From the NCBI GenBank assembly GCA_003219095.1, contig QHPM01000160.1:1-7405 (forward strand): a stretch of 7,405 nucleotides of DNA. The letters run 5' to 3'. Positions 5,336 to 7,405 of this stretch are shown here, piece after piece. Position 1 is the stretch's first letter, and each line of letters begins with the position of its first letter. Origin of the DNA: Verrucomicrobiota bacterium. GTDB lineage: Bacteria; Verrucomicrobiota; Verrucomicrobiia; Chthoniobacterales; UBA10450. The position numbers and the translations under genes were made by a program. Below the pieces are notes generated by a model that worked only from the letters and a program-made list of their open reading frames with translations, was not told where the DNA came from and ran no database searches.

Positions 5336-6935
5336 ATCTGCGAGTGCCTATTTTTCGTTTAACCAGATCGAAAACATCGCGCACTTCGTCCAAGCGCAAG
5401 AGAAATGCCCCGCCGAAAAAGACCACGCCGCTAACGATAATTGTGCCAAATAACCTGCAGAGCTTGGCGAAGAAACGCAAATGTTCCCAAGCGTCGAACC
5501 ACCAGTAATTTGCCAGCCAGCAAATAAGCGCGAGCAGCAAACCGGCCAGGCAAATCTTGGCGAGACCAGCAAACATGCGGCGGCTTTCCAGCCCGCGCGT
5601 CTGCCGCCACATCAGTGCGTAAAGTAAGAGAAAATTGATCGTCGCCACAATGCTGGTGGAGAAAGCCAGGCCGCGATGTCCCCATCCGAGTCGAAAGGTG
5701 AAAAGCCAGTTCAGGAAAAGATTCGTTCCGATCGCGAGGAAGCTAACGATCATTGGAGTATTACGCTTGCCGATCGCGTAAAAGGCCGGCGTCAGCACTT
5801 TCAAGGCGGAGTAGGCGACGAGACCGATGGCGTAGAATTGCAGTGCGCCCGCAGTCTGCCGCGTCATCTCGGCCGTGAATCGGCCATGTTGATAAATCAC
5901 GCTGATGATGGGCGAAGCGAGCATGGCAAGCCCGATCGCAGAAGGAACGGTAAGCAAAAACGCCAACCGCATACCGCTCGCGAGAATACTGCGAAATTCA
6001 TCGATATTTCCGACGGCTGCACTTTTCGAAACGAGCGGAAGGGTAACGGTGCCGATGGCGACGCCAAAAATTCCCAGTGGCAATTGCATCAGGCGAAAGG
6101 CGATGTTGAGCCAACTCACCGGGCCATTGCCAAGACTCGCGGCAAACCCGCTATTGATAAGGACGTTCACCTGCACGGCGCTGGCGGCGATGATCGCCGG
6201 GGCCATTAATATAAGCACGGCGCGGACTCCTTCGTCACGCCATTGAAAATCCGCGCGATACTTATAACCGACATGCCGGAGCGATGGAAACTGCGCGGTT
6301 AATTGCCACATCCCCCCGATGAGTGTCCCAATGGCCAGGCCGGTTAGCGAGCGCGCGCCGAAATGCGGATCGAGCCACCAACCGATGCCGACGCCGCCGA
6401 TAATTGAGCCGAGATTGAAGTAACTCGATGCCATTGCGGGCGGGCCGAAGACGTGTTTTGCGTTCAGCATTCCCATCACCAGCGCTGCGAGCGAGACCAG
6501 CAGCATGAACGGCCACATAATTCTCGTTAACCAAATGGTGAGCTCGGTTTTGTCAGGCGGCCAGCTCCACCACGTCAGTAGATCGACCAGTTGCGGCGCG
6601 AAAATGATGCCGAGAAGCGTGACGACGCTCATGAAAACGGCGGTTAGCGTCGCGACTTTGTTGGCCAGCCGCCAGGCTGGTTCGTCGCCTTCGGTGGCAA
6701 TTTTCCCTGAGAAAGTGGTGATGAAGGCGGTGGAAAGGGCGCCCTCGGCAAACAAATCGCGCAGCAAATTCGGCAGCCGAAACGCCATCAAAAAAGCATC
6801 GAGATATTTCCCCGCACCGAACAGCCCGGCAAAAATCTGCTCCCGAATCAGCCCAAGAATGCGGCTCGACAAAATCGCGATCCCGACCACGCCGGTGGCG
6901 CGCGTGCTCACGCGTTTGTGCTCAGGCGCAACCAT
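5331..6935 (-). CDS. murJ: Lipid II flippase MurJ
   Basis: This inner-membrane MOP-superfamily flippase moves lipid II across the membrane for peptidoglycan synthesis. It has 534 residues (E. coli MurJ has 511), and hydrophobic segments span nearly the whole length, in keeping with the 14-helix fold. The N-terminal signature is clear: SRILGLIRE (24-32), LDAFLMAFRLPNLLRDLFAE (45-64). Residues R25, R31, D46, R53 and R59 fall at a constant offset of seven from E. coli R18, R24, D39, K46 and R52, the cavity residues needed for function. R281 in FRLMQLPLG probably matches E. coli R270. The ATG lies 11 bases after the stop of the Nif3-like gene, so the two are likely co-transcribed; no strong Shine-Dalgarno motif is seen. 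The stop codon TAG lies within a hairpin repeat. The gene converges with the trans-sulfuration gene. It is intact and probably essential. Confidence 0.95.
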   Translation of the reverse strand: MVAPEHKRVSTRATGVVGIAILSSRILGLIREQIFAGLFGAGKYLDAFLMAFRLPNLLRDLFAEGALSTAFITTFSGKIATEGDEPAWRLANKVATLTAVFMSVVTLLGIIFAPQLVDLLTWWSWPPDKTELTIWLTRIMWPFMLLVSLAALVMGMLNAKHVFGPPAMASSYFNLGSIIGGVGIGWWLDPHFGARSLTGLAIGTLIGGMWQLTAQFPSLRHVGYKYRADFQWRDEGVRAVLILMAPAIIAASAVQVNVLINSGFAASLGNGPVSWLNIAFRLMQLPLGIFGVAIGTVTLPLVSKSAAVGNIDEFRSILASGMRLAFLLTVPSAIGLAMLASPIISVIYQHGRFTAEMTRQTAGALQFYAIGLVAYSALKVLTPAFYAIGKRNTPMIVSFLAIGTNLFLNWLFTFRLGWGHRGLAFSTSIVATINFLLLYALMWRQTRGLESRRMFAGLAKICLAGLLLALICWLANYWWFDAWEHLRFFAKLCRLFGTIIVSGVVFFGGAFLLRLDEVRDVFDLVKRKIGTRRL

Positions 6936-6946
6936 TCAGCGAGCTT

Positions 6947-7405
6947 TCATAGTCCCGTCGGCAAATCGATGAATTCCCAATCGAGCTGGAATATTTTGGC
7001 AAGATACGCCGCCAGGGCTTTGACGCCGAAAGTTTCAGTGGCGTAGTGACCCGCGAGCAAGAGATTGATGCCTAGTTCTCCCGCGGCAATCGCAGCCCAA
7101 TGCGGCGCTTCGCCGGTAATGAAAGCGTCGATTCCTTCGGCGGCAATGCGCTCGATCTCACTACCGGCGGCACCGGTAATGACGCCGACGGCCCGAACGT
7201 TTTTCGGACCCGACGCGATGGTTTTTACCGGACCAGCCACACTCTTTTCCAATTGTGCGACCAATTCGCTCAATGCAATGTCGACCGCTGCGCGTTGTCC
7301 GAGCAACGATCCTTTTTCTTCGAAGAATGGCTCTGATTTTTCGAACCCGAGCGCACGCATAAGCAAAACGTTGTTTCCAATCTCGGGATGCAAATCAAGC
7401 GGCAG
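6947..7405 (-). CDS. Nif3-like dinuclear metal centre protein, C-terminal part (cut by window edge)
   Basis: This is the C-terminal 152 residues of a NIF3/YbgI/YqfO-family protein; the full family length is about 250-370 residues. The frame is open to the right edge, and its first visible residues, LPLDLHPEIGNN, match the interior family motif (HxPLDxHPxxGNN). The true start is therefore outside the window, and the in-frame TTG at 7393 is not it. The Asp of LPLD and the His and Glu of GHYATE (visible residues 120 and 124) correspond to metal ligands; the H-x3-E spacing matches E. coli YbgI H215/E219. TGEAPHW (visible residues 97-103) is another family block. Members form toroidal hexamers with two metals per subunit. 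Proposed roles include GTP cyclohydrolase-like or general metal-dependent hydrolase activity, and none is settled. It is upstream of murJ with an 11-base gap. Confidence 0.92.
   Translation of the reverse strand: MPLDLHPEIGNNVLLMRALGFEKSEPFFEEKGSLLGQRAAVDIALSELVAQLEKSVAGPVKTIASGPKNVRAVGVITGAAGSEIERIAAEGIDAFITGEAPHWAAIAAGELGINLLLAGHYATETFGVKALAAYLAKIFQLDWEFIDLPTGL

Noticed and set aside
5676..6209. Plus-strand 177-codon ORF antisense to murJ
   Set aside because: It is highly charged and low in pattern, and sits opposite murJ, whose conserved residues are all intact; a shadow.
6505..6972. Plus-strand 155-codon ORF antisense to the murJ 5' end
   Set aside because: It is a shadow of the conserved MurJ N-terminal signature on the other strand, with no independent support.
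7391..7393. TTG as start of the Nif3-like gene
   Set aside because: The frame is open to the window edge, and the codons before TTG encode LPLD, part of an interior family motif, so the gene starts outside the window.

Overview
The window looks like a chromosomal segment of a moderately GC-rich Gram-negative bacterium. I favour Verrucomicrobiota (Spartobacteria/Chthoniobacterales/Udaeobacter-like). The reasons are the style of the proteins and the dispersed hairpin repeats of the type TGTAGCGGCGGTC-TAT-GACCGCC, which I associate with that group from memory. That assignment is an inference. No phage, plasmid, CRISPR, tRNA or rRNA signal was seen.

Layout. Positions 3879 to 1 (minus strand) hold a probable four-gene operon, read right to left: glutamate dehydrogenase (gdhA); an uncharacterised 306-residue protein starting 9 bases later; fumarylacetoacetase (fahA) after a 178-base gap; and the first 83 codons of a small membrane protein resembling PAP2-family proteins. 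The last gene starts at a GTG that overlaps the fahA stop by four bases (GTGA) and runs off the left edge. Position 4109 to 5242 (plus strand) is a PLP-dependent trans-sulfuration enzyme, divergent from gdhA. Positions 7405 to 5331 (minus strand) carry the C-terminal 152 residues of a Nif3-like dinuclear-metal protein, cut by the right edge, followed 11 bases later by the lipid II flippase murJ, which converges on the trans-sulfuration gene.

Function. GDH interconverts glutamate and 2-oxoglutarate, and FAH performs the last step of tyrosine/homogentisate breakdown. The operon therefore looks like amino-acid catabolism, with an unknown protein between two well-understood enzymes. MurJ is an essential cell-wall protein. 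The trans-sulfuration enzyme handles sulfur amino acids. Every recognised enzyme keeps its active-site residues, so these look like working genes.

The least ordinary content is between the genes. Intergenic sequence is dominated by hairpin repeats: three related elements bounded by TGTAGC...GCTACA, a 59-base interrupted palindrome, and a TGTAG-plus-hairpin unit. Two genes (the 306-residue protein and murJ) take their TAG stop codon from the TGTAG edge of such a repeat, and one element ends four bases before the fahA start codon. Apart from this the window is mostly housekeeping. I found no clear new defence or mobile system.
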